Below are positions 26,800 to 39,185 of a DNA stretch of 64,000 bases, piece after piece (position 1 is the first letter of the stretch; each line of letters starts with the position of its first letter). Source of the DNA: Siphonodentalium dalli (taxonomy: Eukaryota; Mollusca; Scaphopoda; Gadilida; Siphonodentaliidae); NCBI GenBank assembly GCA_032622095.1, contig CP136067.1:63560893-63624892 (forward strand). The letters are read 5' to 3'. A program made the translations under genes and the position numbers. Under the pieces are notes generated by a model. That model did no database searches. It worked only from the letters and a program-made list of their open reading frames with translations, and had not been told where the DNA came from.

Positions 26800-29700
26800 A
26801 TTGTTATATCATCCAACTCATGTTATATCATCCAACTCATGTTATATCATCCAACTCATGTTATATCATCCAACTCATGTTATATCATCCAACTCTTGTT
26901 ATATCACCCAACTCATGTTATATCATCCAACTCATGTTATATCATCCAACTCATGTTATAGCATCCATGTCATGTCCAACTCATGTTATATCACCCAACT
27001 CTTGTTATATCATCCAACTCATGTTATAGCATCCAATTCATGTTATATCATCCAACTCATGTTATATCATCCATGTCATGTCCAACTCATGTTATATCAC
27101 CCAACTCATGTTATATCATCCAACTCATGTTATATCATCCAACTCATGTTATAGCATCCAATTCATGTTATATCATCCATGTCATGTCCAACTCGTGTTA
27201 TATCATCCAACTCATGTTATAGCATCCATGTCATGTCCAACTCATGTTATATCACCCAACTCATGTTATATTACCCAACTCATGTTATATCATCCATGTC
27301 ATGTCCAACTCATGTTATATCACCCAACTCATGTTATATCACCCAAAGCATGTTATATCATCCATGTCATGTTATATCACCCAACTCATGTTATATCATC
27401 CATGTCATGTCCAACTCATGTTATATCAGCCATGTCATGTCCAACTCATATTATATCATCCATGTCATGTCCAACTCATGTTATATCACCCAACTCATGT
27501 TATATCACCCAACTCATGTTATATCATCCATGTCATGTTATATCACCCAACTCATGTTATAAAAACCCAACTCATGTTATATCATCCATGTCATGTCCAA
27601 CTCATGGTATATCACCCAACTCATGTTATATCACCCAACTCATGTTATATCATCCATGTCATGTCCAACTCATGTTATATCATCCAACTCATGTTATATC
27701 ACCCAACTCATGTTATATCACCCAACTCATGTTATATCACCCAACTCATGTTATATCATCCATGTCATGTCCAACTCATGTTATATCATCCATGTCATGT
27801 CCAACTCATATTATATCATCCATGTCATGTCCAACTCATGTTATATCACCCAACTCATGTTATATCACCCAACTCATGTTATATCATCCATGTCATGTTA
27901 TATCACCCAACTCATGTTATATCACCCAACTCATGTTATATCATCCATGTCATGTCCAACTCATGTTATATCACCCAACTCATGTTATATCATCCATGTC
28001 ATGTCCAACTCATGTTATATCATCCAACTCATGTTATATCACCCAACTCATGTTATATCACCCAACTCATGTTATATCACCCAACTCATGTTATATCATC
28101 CATGTCATGTTATATCATCCATGTCATGTCCAACTCATGTTATATCATCCAACTCATGTTATATCACCCAACTCATGTTATATCACCCAACTCATGTTAT
28201 ATCATCCAACTCATGTTATATCATCTATGTCATGTCCAACTCATGTTATATCATCCATGTCATGTTATATCATCCAACTCATGTTATATCACCCATCTCA
28301 TGTTATAGCATCCATGTCATGTCCAACTCATGTTATATCACCCAACTCATGTTATATCACCCAACTCATGTTATATCACCCAACTCATGTTATATCATCC
28401 ATGTCATGTCCAACTCATGTTATATCACCCAACTCATGTTATATCATCCAACTCATGTTATATCATCCAACTCATGTTATATCACCCAACTCATGTTATA
28501 TCATCCAATTCATGTTATATCATCCATGTCATGTCCAACTCATGTTATATCATCCAACTCATGCTATAGCATCCATGTCATGTCCAACTCATGTTATATC
28601 ACCCAACTCATGTTCAATATATCATCCAACTCATGCTATATCATCCAACTCATGTTATAGCATCCAATTCATGTTATAGCATCCAACTCATGTTATATCA
28701 TCCAACTCATGTTATATCACCCAACTCATGTTATATCATCCATGTCATGTCCAACTCATGTTATACCACCCAACTCATGTTATATCATCCAACTCATGTT
28801 ATATCATCCAACTCATGTTATATCATCCATGTCATGTTATATCACCCAAATCATGATATACCATCAAACTCATGTTATAGCATCCATGTCATGTCCGACT
28901 CATGTTATATCATCCAACTCATGTTATGTCATCCAACTCATGTTATATCATCCAATTCATGTTATATCATCCATGCCATGTCCAACTCATGTTATATCAT
29001 CCACCTCATGTTATAGCATCCATGTCATGTCCACCTCATGATATATCATTCAACTCATGTTATATCATCCAACTCATGTTATATCATCCATGTCATGTCC
29101 AATTCATGTTATATCATCCATGCCATGTCCAACTCATGTTATATCATCCACCTCATGTTATAGCATCCATGTCATGTCCACCTCATGATATATCATTCAA
29201 CTCATGTTATATCATCCAACTCATGTTATATCATCCATGCCATGTCCAACTCATGTTATATAATCCAACTCATGATATAGCATCCAACTCATGTTATATC
29301 ATCCAACTCATGTTATATCATCCAACTCATGTTATATCATCCAACTCATGTTATAGCATCCATGTCATGTCCAACTCATGTTATATAATCCAACTCATGT
29401 TATATCATCTAATCATGTTATATCATCCATGCCATGTCCAATTCATGTTATATCATCCAACTCATGTTATATCATCCAACTCATGGTATAGCATCCATTC
29501 CATGTCCAACTAATGTTATATCATTCAACTTGTGGGTTATATCATCCATGTCATGTCCAAATCATGCTATATCATTCAACTCATGTTTTATCATCCAACT
29601 CATGTTATAGCATCCATGTCATGTCCAACTCATGTTATATCATCCATGTCATGTCCAACTCATATTATATCATCCAACTCGTGTTATAGCATCCAACTCG

Positions 29701-30440
29701 TGTTATAGCATCCAACTCGTGTTATAGCATCCATGTCATGTCCAACTCGTGTTATAGCATCCATGTCATGTCCAACTCATGTTATATCATCCATGTCATG
29801 TCCAACTCATGTTATATCATCCATGTCATGTCCAACTCATGTTATATCATCCAACTCGTGTTATAGCATCCATGTCATGTCCAACTCATGTTATATCATC
29901 CAACTCATGTTATATCATCCAATTCATGTTATATCATCCATGCCATGTCCAACTCATGTTATATCATCCAATTCATGTTATATCATCCATGCCATGTCGA
30001 ACTCATGTTATATCATCCAACTCATGTTATATCATCCAACTCATGATATACCATCCAACTCATGTTATAGCATCCATGTCATGTCCAACTCATGTTATAT
30101 CATCCAACTCATGTTATATCACCCAATTCATGTTATATCATCCATGCCATGTCCAACTCATGTTATATCATCCAATTCATGTTATATCATCCATGCCATG
30201 TCCAACTCATGATATATCATCCAACTCATGTTATAGCATCGATGTCATGTCGAACTCATGTTATATCATCCAACTCATGTTATATCATCCAACTCATGTT
30301 ATATCATCCAACTCATGTTTTAGCATCCATGCCATGTCCAATTCATGTTATATCATCCAACTCATGTTTTAGCATCCATGTCATGTCCAACTCATGTTAT
30401 ATCACCCAACTCATGTTATATCATCCAACTATTGTTATAT
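26800..30440. repeat. Higher-order repeat C, copy 2 (~3640 bp)
   Basis: Head-to-tail copy of the previous block, at offset 3650 in the first part and 3631 at the end, so net change is again one 19-bp unit after several small unit gains and losses around 29000-29760. Ends near 30440, where AACTATTG is followed by a different unit order. Confidence 0.88.
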
Positions 30441-33400
30441 CATCCAACTCATGTTATAGCATCGATGTCATGTCGAACTCATGTTATATCATCCAACTCA
30501 TGTTATATCATCCAACTCATGTTATATCATCCAACTCATGTTTTAGCATCCATGCCATGTCCAACTCATGTTATATCATCCAATTCATGTTATAGCATCC
30601 ATGTCATGTCCAACTCATGTTATATCATCCAACTAATGTTATATCATCCAACTATTGTTATATCATCCAACTCATGTTATATCATCCAACTTTAAATATG
30701 TTATATCATCCAATTCATGTTATATCACCCATGCCATGTCCAACTCATGTTATAGCATCCATGTCATGTCCAACTCATGTTATATCATCCAACTCATGTT
30801 ATATCATCCAACTCATGTTATATCATCCATGGCATGTCCAACTAATGTTATATCATCCATGTCATGTTATATCATCCAACTCATGTTATAGCATCCATGT
30901 CATGTCCAACTCATGTTATATCATCCAACTCATGTTATATCATTCAACTCATGTTATATCATCCATGTCATGTCCAACTCATGTTATATCATCCAACTCA
31001 TGTTATATCATCCATGTCATGTCCAACTCATGTTATATAATCCAACTCATGTTATAGCATCCAACTCATGTTATAGCAGTCATGTCATGTTCAACTCATG
31101 TTATATCATTCAACTCATGTTATATCTTCCAACTCGTGTGTTATATCACCCATACCATGTCCAACTCATGCTATATCATTCAACTCATGTTATATCATCC
31201 AACTCATGTTATATCATCCATGCCATGTCCAACTCATGTTATATCATCCAACTCATGTTATAGCATCCATGTCATGTCCAACTCATGTTATATCATCCAA
31301 CTCATGTTATATCATCCATGTCATGTCCAACTCATGTTATATCACCCAACTCTTGTTATATCATCCAACTCATGTTATAGCATCCAATTCATGTTATATC
31401 ATCCAACTCATGTTATATCATCCATGTCATGTCCAACTCATGTTATATCATCCAACTCATGTTATAGCATCCATGTCATGTCCAACTCATGTTATATAAT
31501 CCATAAGCATCCATAAGCCATGTCCAACTAATGTTATATCATTCAACTCGTGGGTTATATCATCCATGTCATGTCCAACTCATGCTATATCATTCAACTC
31601 ATGTTTTATCATCCAACTCATGTTAGAGCATCCATGTCATGTCCAACTCATGTTATATCATCCAACTCATGTTATATCATCCATGTCATGTCCAACTCAT
31701 GTTATATCATCCAACTCATGTTATATCATCCAACTCATGTTATATCATCCATGTCATGTCCAACTCATGTTATATCATCCACCTCATGTAATAGCATCCA
31801 TGTCATGTCCAACTCATGTTATATCATCCACCTCATGTAATAGCACCCATGTCATGTCCAACTCATGTTATATCATCCAACTCATGTTATATCATCCATG
31901 TCATGTCCAACTCATGTTATATCATCCACCTCATGTAATAGCACCCATGTCATGTCCAACTCATGTTATATCATCCAACTCATGTTATATCATCCATGTC
32001 ATGTCCAACTCATGTTATATCATCCAACTCATGTTATATAATCCAACTCATGATATATCATCCAACTCATGTTATATCATCCAACTCATGTTATAGCATC
32101 CATGCCATGTCCAACTCATGTTATATCATCCAACTCATGTTATATAATCCAACTCATGTTATATCATCCAACTCATGTTATATCATCCAACTCATGTTAT
32201 ATCATCCAACTCATGTTTTAGCATCCATGCCATGTCCAACTCATGTTATATCATCCAACTCATGTTTTAGCATCCATGTCATGTCCAACTCATGTTATAT
32301 CATCCACCTCATGTTATAGCATCCATGTCATGTCCAACTCATGTTATATCATCCAACTCATGTTATAGCATCCATGTCATGTCCAACTCATGTTATATCA
32401 TCCATGTCATGTCCAACTCATATTATATCATCCAACTCATGTTATATCATCCAACTCATGTTATATCTTCCATGTCATGTCCAACTCATATTATATCATC
32501 CATGTCATGTCCAACTCATATTATATCATCCAACTCATGTTATAGCATCCAACTCATGCTATATCATCCATGTCATGTCCAACTCATGTTATATCATCCA
32601 ACTCATGTTATATCATCCAACTCATGTTATATCATCCACCTCATGTTATAGCATCCATGTCATGTCCAACTCATGTTATATCATCCAACTCATGTTATAT
32701 CACCCAACTCATGTTATATCTTTCATGTCATGTCCAACTCATGTTATATCATCCAACTCATGTTATATAATCCAACTCATGATATAGCATCCAACTCATG
32801 TTATATCATCCAACTCATGTTATATCATCCAACTCATGTTATATCATCCAACTCATGTTATAGCATCCATGTCATGTCCAACTCATGTTATATCATCCAA
32901 CTCATGTTATATCATCCAACTCATGTTATATCATCCAACTCATGTTATATCACCCAACTAATGTTATAGCTTTCATGTCATGTCCAACTCATGTTATATC
33001 ATCCAACTCATGTTATATAATCCAACTCATGTTATAGCGTCCATCTCATGTTATAGCAGTCATGTCATGTCCAACTCATGTTATATCATTCAACTCATGT
33101 TATACCATCCAACTCATGTGTTATATCATCCATGCCATGTCCAACTCATGCTATATCATTCAACTCATGTTATATCATCCAACTCATGTTATATCATCCA
33201 TGTCATGTCCAACTCATGTTATATCATCCAACTCATGTTATAGCACCCATGCCATGTCCAACTCATGTTATATCATCCAACTCATGTTATATCATCCATG
33301 TCATGTCCAACTCATGTTATATCATCCAACTCATATTATAGCATCCATGTCATGTTATATCATCCAACTCATGTTATAGCATCCATGTCATGTCCAACTC

Positions 33401-34321
33401 ATGTTATATCATCCAACTCATGTTATATCATCCATGCCATGTCCAACTCATGTTATATCATCCATGTCATGTCCAACTCATATTATAGCATCCATGGCAT
33501 GTCCAACTCATGTTATATCATCCAACTCATGTTATATCATCCAACTCATGTTATATCATCCATGTCATGTCCAACTCATGTTATATCATCCAACTCATGT
33601 TATATAATCCAACTCATGATATATCATCCAACTCATGTTATATCATCCAACTCATGTTATAGCAACCATGCCATGTCCAACTCATGTTATATCATCCAAC
33701 TCATGTTATATCTTCCAACTCATGTTATAGCATCCAACTCATGTTATATCATCCAACTCATGTTATATCATCCAACTCATGTTTTAGCATCCATGCCATG
33801 TCCAACTCATGTTATATCATCCAACTCATGTTATATCATCCAACTCATGTTATATCATCCATGTCATGTCCAACTCATGTTATATCATCCAACTCATGTT
33901 ATATAATCCAACTCATGATATATCATCCAACTCATGTTATATCATCCAACTCATGTTATAGCAACCATGCCATGTCCAACTCATGTTATATCATCCAACT
34001 CATGTTATATCTTCCAACTCATGTTATAGCATCCAACTCATGTTATATCATCCAACTCATGTTATATCATCCAACTCATGTTATAGCATCCATGCCATGT
34101 CCAACTCATGTTATATCATCCACCTCATGTTATAGCATCCATGCCATGTCCAACTCATGTTATATCATCCAACTCATGTTATATCATCCAACTCATGTTT
34201 TAGCATCCATGCCATGTCCAACTCATGTTATATCATCCACCTCATGTTTTAGCATCCATGTCATGTCCAACTTATGTTATAGCATCCATGTCATGTCCAA
34301 CTCATGTTATATCATCCAACT
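30441..34321. repeat. Array section with irregular order and a ~301-bp duplication
   Basis: Mixed units, no long block. The AACTTTAAATATG junction unit and its surroundings (30610-30890) repeat the segment near 6340-6610. A block containing TATAGCAACCATGCC and TATATCTTCC appears near 33607 and again 301 bp later. Several units have the CCACCTCATG variant (31780-31935). Confidence 0.82.
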
Positions 34322-35735
34322 CATGTTTTAGCATCCATGTCATGTCCAACTCATGTTATATCATCCAACTCATGTTATATCATCCATGTCATGTCCAACT
34401 CATGTTATATCATCCAACTCATGTCATAGCATTCATGCCATGTCCAACTCATGTTATATCATTAAACTCATGTTATATCATCCATGTCATGTCCAACTCA
34501 TGTTATATCATCCATGTCATGTCCAACTCATGTTATATCTTCCAACTCATGTTATATCATCCATGTCATGTCCAACTCATGTTATATCATCCAACTCATG
34601 TTATATCATCCATGCCATGTCCAACTCATGTTATATCATCCATGTCATGTCCACCTCATGTTATATCATCCATGTCATGTCCACCTCATGTTATAGCATC
34701 CATGTCATGTCCAACTCATGTTATATCATCCAACTCATGTTATATCATCCAACTCATGTTATATCATCCAACTCATGTTATATCATCCAACTCATGTTAG
34801 ATCATCCAACTCATGTTATATCATCCATGTCATGTCCAACTCATGTTATATCATCCAACTCATGTTTTAGCATCCATGTCATGTCCAACTCATGTTATAT
34901 CATCCAACTCATGTTATATCATCCATGTCATGTCCAACTCATGTTATATCATCCAACTCATGTCATAGCATTCATGCCATGTCCAACTCATGTTATATCA
35001 ATCAACTCATGTTATATCATCCATGTCATGTCCAACTCATGTTATATCATCCATGTCATGTCCAACTCATGTTATATCTTCCAACTCATGTTATATCATC
35101 CATGTCATGTCCAACTCATGTTATATCATCCAACTCATGTTATATCATCCATGCCATGTCCAACTCATGTTATATCATCCATGTCATGTCTACCTCATGT
35201 TATATCATCCATGTCATGTCCACCTCATGTTATAGCATCCATGTCATGTCCAACTCATGTTATATCATCCAACTCATGTTATATCATCCAACTCATGTTA
35301 TATCATCCAACTCATGTTATATCATCCAACTCATGTTAGATCATCCAACTCATGTTATATCATCCATGTCATGTCCAACTCATGTTATATCATCCAACTC
35401 ATGTTTTAGCATCCATGTCATGTCCAACTCATGTTATATCATCCAACTCATGTTATATCATCCATGTCATGTCCAACTCATGTTATATCATCCAACTCAT
35501 GTCATAGCATTCATGCCATGTCCAACTCATGTTATATCATTCAACTCATGTTATATCATCCATGTCATGTCCAACTCATGTTATATCATCCATGTCATGT
35601 CCAACTCATGTTATATCTTCCAACTCATGTTATATCATCCATGTCATGTCCAACTCATGTTATATCATCCAACTCATGTTATAGCATCCATGCCATGTCC
35701 AACTCATGTTATATCATCCATGTCATGTCCAACTC
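34322..35735. repeat. Higher-order repeat D, 539 bp, 2.6 copies
   Basis: The word CATGTTTTAGC recurs at 34322, 34861 and 35400, exactly 539 bp apart, and CATGTCATAGCATTC follows at 34423, 34962 and 35501. The third copy is broken near 35740. A related partial piece, again with CATGTCATAGCATTC, starts near 36482. Confidence 0.9.
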
Positions 35736-37231
35736 ATGTTATATTATCGTGTTATAGCAGTCATGTCATGTTCAACTCATGTTATATCATTCAACTCATG
35801 TTTTACCATCCAACTCATGTTATATCACCCATGTCATGTCCAACTCATGTTATATCATCCACCTCATGTTATAGTATCCATGTCATGTCCAACTCATGTT
35901 ATATCATCCAACTCATGTTATATCATCCATGTCATGTCCAACTCATGTTATATCATCCAACTCATGTTATAGCATCCATGTCATGTCCAACTCATGTTAT
36001 ATCATCCAACTCATGTTATATCATCCATGTCATGTCCAACTCATGTTATATCATCCAACTCATGTTATAGCATCCATGTCATGTCCAACTCATGTTATAT
36101 CATCCAACTCATGTTATATCATCCATGTCATGTTATATCATCCATGTCATGTCCAACTCATGTTATATCATCCAACTCATGTTATATCATCCATGTCATG
36201 TCCAACTCATGTTATATCATCCAACTCATGTTATATCATCCATGTCATGTTATATCATCCAACTCATGTTATATCATCCATGTCATGTTATATCATCCAT
36301 GTCATGTCCAACTCATGTTATATCATCCAACTCATGTTATATCATCCATGTCATGTCCAACTCATGTTATATCATCCAACTCATGTTATATCATCCATGT
36401 CATGTCCAACTCATGTTATATCATCCAACTCATGTTATATCATCCATGTCATGTCCAACTCATGTTATATCATCCAACTCATGTCATAGCATTCATGCCA
36501 TGTCCAACTCATGTTATATCATTCAACTCATGTTATATCATCCATGTCATGTCCAACTCATGTTATATCATCCATGTCATGTCCAACTCATGTTATATCT
36601 TCCAACTCATGTTATATCATCCATGTCATGTCCAACTCATGTTATATCATCCAACTCATGTTATAGCATCCATGCCATGTCCAACTCATGTTATATCATC
36701 CATGTCATGTCCAACTCATGTTATATCATCCATGTCATGTCCAACTCATGTTATATCATTCAACTCATGTTATATCATCCAACTCATGTTATAGCATCCA
36801 TGTCATGACCAACTCATGTTATATCATTCAACTCATGTTATATAATCCAACTCATGTTATAGCATCCATGTCATGTCCAATTCATGTTATATCATCCAAC
36901 TCATGTTATAGCATCCAACTCATGTGTTATATCATCCATGTCATGTCCAACTCATGTTGTATCATCCAACTCATGTGTTATATCATCCATGCCATGTCCA
37001 ACTCATGCTATATCATTCAACTCATGCTATATCATCCAACTCATGTTATATCATCCATGCCATGTCCAACTCATGTTATAGCATCCAATTTATGTGTTAT
37101 ATCATCTATGCCATGTCCAACTCATGCTATATCATCCAAATCATGTGTTATATCATCCATGCCATGTCAAACTCATGCTATATCATTCAACTCATGTTAT
37201 ATCATCCAACTCGTGTTTCATCCAACTCATC
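35736..37231. repeat. Array section, right end
   Basis: Mainly 49-bp composites of one 19-mer and one 30-mer, then increasingly degenerate units (AAATCATGTGTTATATC, AATTTATGTG, AACTCGTGTTTC). The last recognisable unit ends near 37231. Confidence 0.9.
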
Positions 37232-37711
37232 TTAAACTATTGAACATTTTGACTAGTTGGGTGAGATATCACTCCATGTCATGACCAAAATTGTTGACTG
37301 CTGACTCAAAGCTGTGCCACTGTTGAACTTATTTACAGGCGGCTGAAAACTAACATTATAGTAAGCAAAAATTACTAACTCTATTTCGGACTAGAACTAT
37401 CAGTTACAATGATTGACTATAAGTTCATAAAGACAGGTTTTATAGTCAGAAAGGTTAACCGTGGATGACTAGATGACTAATCAGATTTGTTACTTACAAG
37501 ACTCAGACTGTAAAGTTACTCAGTAAGTATTGTTGCACTGTTTAATGAGATTTAGTCATTGTCATTAACTTATACTATTAGACAAATGCTACTAAAAATG
37601 ACTTTTTAAACGATCTTTTCAGTATGACCAATTGTGTTTATTTTGTTCATCTCATTGACGCTGTGGGTCGGTTCGCTTTTTGTTGTATCATATATTTTCA
37701 TGTTTTTACAG
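37232..37711. other. Unique sequence between array and TSP1 exon
   Basis: About 480 bp with no repeat unit. It ends in the acceptor tract TGTTTTTACAG (AG at 37710-37711). A loose GACTA/ACTAA word richness is visible but no clear element. Confidence 0.6.
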
Positions 37712-37876
37712 GTCAACCCATCACATCATGGAGTCACTGGAGTGATTGCTCTGTTTCCTGTGATATTGGTACAATGGAGAGACGGCGCGAAGAGACAGAG
37801 TACATGACGGATGAGATACGTCATTTGTATCCACTCATAATGAAGGCGGAGTGTGTGAAATTTCCATGTGAAAATA
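37712..37876 (+). CDS. Exon: thrombospondin type-1 (TSP1) domain
   Basis: A 165-bp exon, phase 1 at both ends, between a TTTTTACAG acceptor and the donor GTATGT. The encoded 55 residues begin QPITSWSHWSDCSVSC, the hallmark W-x-x-W-x-x-C-S-x-x-C start of a TSP1 repeat, then a G-T-M-E-R-R-R stretch in place of the usual G-x-x-x-R-x-R, and end with C-V-K-F-P-C. Only four of the usual six cysteines are visible, so one disulphide may be lost or lie elsewhere. TSP1 modules are extracellular and often bind matrix or glycosaminoglycans. Exon symmetry (1-1) is usual for shuffled modules. The next coding exon in phase is 41997-42224. Its upstream partner lies left of the satellite, possibly 710-835 or outside the window. 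The open frame extends upstream into the intron by chance. Confidence 0.85.
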
Positions 37877-38650
37877 GTATGTAGTATTTATGGGAATAAA
37901 TTCCTTTAATCATAAATGATTTAACTGAATCAAATGTGTCTTATGATCAATGTAAGATTATACACCTGAAAATAAAATTGTTGATTGGATGGTTAGCAAA
38001 ACCCTCAGACTTGGATCATCTCTCCTTATGTTGAAAACAATTTCTTGCGCAATTTTTGATTGACTTTATGAATGATAGGATCTTACATATATGGTAGGGT
38101 GTACTATGTTATGCATCAGGTATGGCTACCAGTAATCTTGAGCATTTACCAGAGTCCAATCAAATGCATTTTTGATCTGAATATTCAGAACTCCTATAAA
38201 ATAGTTGGCATTATACGAAGGTACATGATGCCCAGAGCATATTATAAAGTAAGCGCTAGCTTTGAAGGATAATTTGATGTTATGCTTCAAAGTGGTATTG
38301 TGTGGTATGGGTAATGCAGAAACAGGAACATCGCCAAATTACTGGTGTTAATATTTTCAGCTGCATATATGTGGCATGAATTGTGCATTCAAACTGGTTT
38401 CCGGAATACCACTGAAAAACTGATGTGTCTGACCTTGAATTAAAATTATGTCATTGTAAACTATTCACAAACAAAAAGTCCTATCCTGTCTGTTAACATA
38501 ACCTTAACTTCATATACCCATGACAACCCACACCTTTGCCAATCTCTGACCGTAGACGCTAATATCTGGCACCTGTTTTCCTCAAGAGAATTTCATATAT
38601 TTGACACAACTACCATGAAGGATTTATATTGGTGGAGGTTATGGGATCTA
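37877..38650. other. Intron sequence, no feature seen
   Basis: Start of the phase-1 intron between the TSP1 and follistatin exons. No exon or repeat recognised in this stretch. Confidence 0.5.
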
Positions 38651-39185
38651 ATTATACCCCCACTTTCGAAGAAAATGGGGGGTATACTGGATTGACTGCA
38701 TCTGTCCGTCACACTTTCGTAGTCTGTCCGTCACACTTTCTCCCTCCGTGTGTCGTACCATCCACCTGTCGTACCGTCCGTCTGTCCGACCTCATAACTT
38801 GAACTATGAACCGATTTCAATCATTTTTGGTATGCAATCTCCTTAGGACCGCCTCTCCGCATGATGATAATTGCGGTGCGGTCCGACTTTCTTTTTTTAA
38901 GTTATGCCTTACTTTTCGACTTATTTTGACTTATTTCCGACTTAATAACTTTAACAAATATGAACCGATTTCAATAATTTTTGGTATACATGCTTCTCAC
39001 AACACCCTCTCTACATGATGCGGGTCAGGGTTGGCTCGGACTGTTTTTCCTAACATTACACTTCATTATCGAATTATTTTGACTTAGAAAATTTTGGGAT
39101 TTTTTTGTTTGGATGCTATCAAGTTAGAGTTTACGGATAATGCAGGTTGAATTTTCCACGGTGGGGGTATGCTAGCACCCGAGTG
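38651..39185. mobile_element. Microsatellite-core element, family II (154-bp core)
   Basis: Begins with an inverted pair (TATACCCCC ... GGGGGGTATA), followed by a degenerate GTCTGTCC/GTCCGTC microsatellite (38700-38790) and two core repeats 154 bp apart (GAACCGATTTCAA at 38808 and 38962). It ends near GGTGGGGGTATGCTAGCACC. The plan resembles the non-autonomous pearl or Helentron-like elements I know from bivalves, but family membership is inference. Confidence 0.6.

Larger units (their letters stand above)
4577..37231. repeat. 32.6-kb satellite array of 19-bp and 30-bp units
   Basis: The whole interval is built from the 19-mer AACTCATGTTATATCATCC and a 30-mer made of that 19-mer plus ATGTCATGTCC. 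By length there are roughly 1,100-1,700 units. Common variants are TATATCACC, TATAGCATCC, ATGCCATGTCC, AATTCATG, AACTCTTG and CATGTGTTATATC. Units keep one orientation throughout, with no unrelated insertion. The plus strand is G-poor (one G per 19-mer). Units at both edges are degenerate (4577-4640; 37080-37231), while interior blocks are nearly identical, as expected when unequal exchange homogenises the centre. The many long plus-strand reading frames (up to 533 codons) follow from unit length and lack of stops and are not genes. If the possible exon at 710-835 is real, the array is intronic. Confidence 0.97.

Noticed and set aside
4577-37231. CRISPR-like array of short direct repeats
   Set aside because: Units are contiguous and show no unique spacers. 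The surrounding genes have introns and the genome is animal.
4577-37231. Telomeric or subtelomeric repeat
   Set aside because: The unit is not TTAGGG-like, and a gene and transposons continue on the right for 27 kb.
4557-37284. Dozens of plus-strand open reading frames in the array, up to 533 codons
   Set aside because: They are translations of 19/30-bp DNA repeats that are open in all three forward frames at once. There are no splice sites, no protein-like composition and no frame preference.
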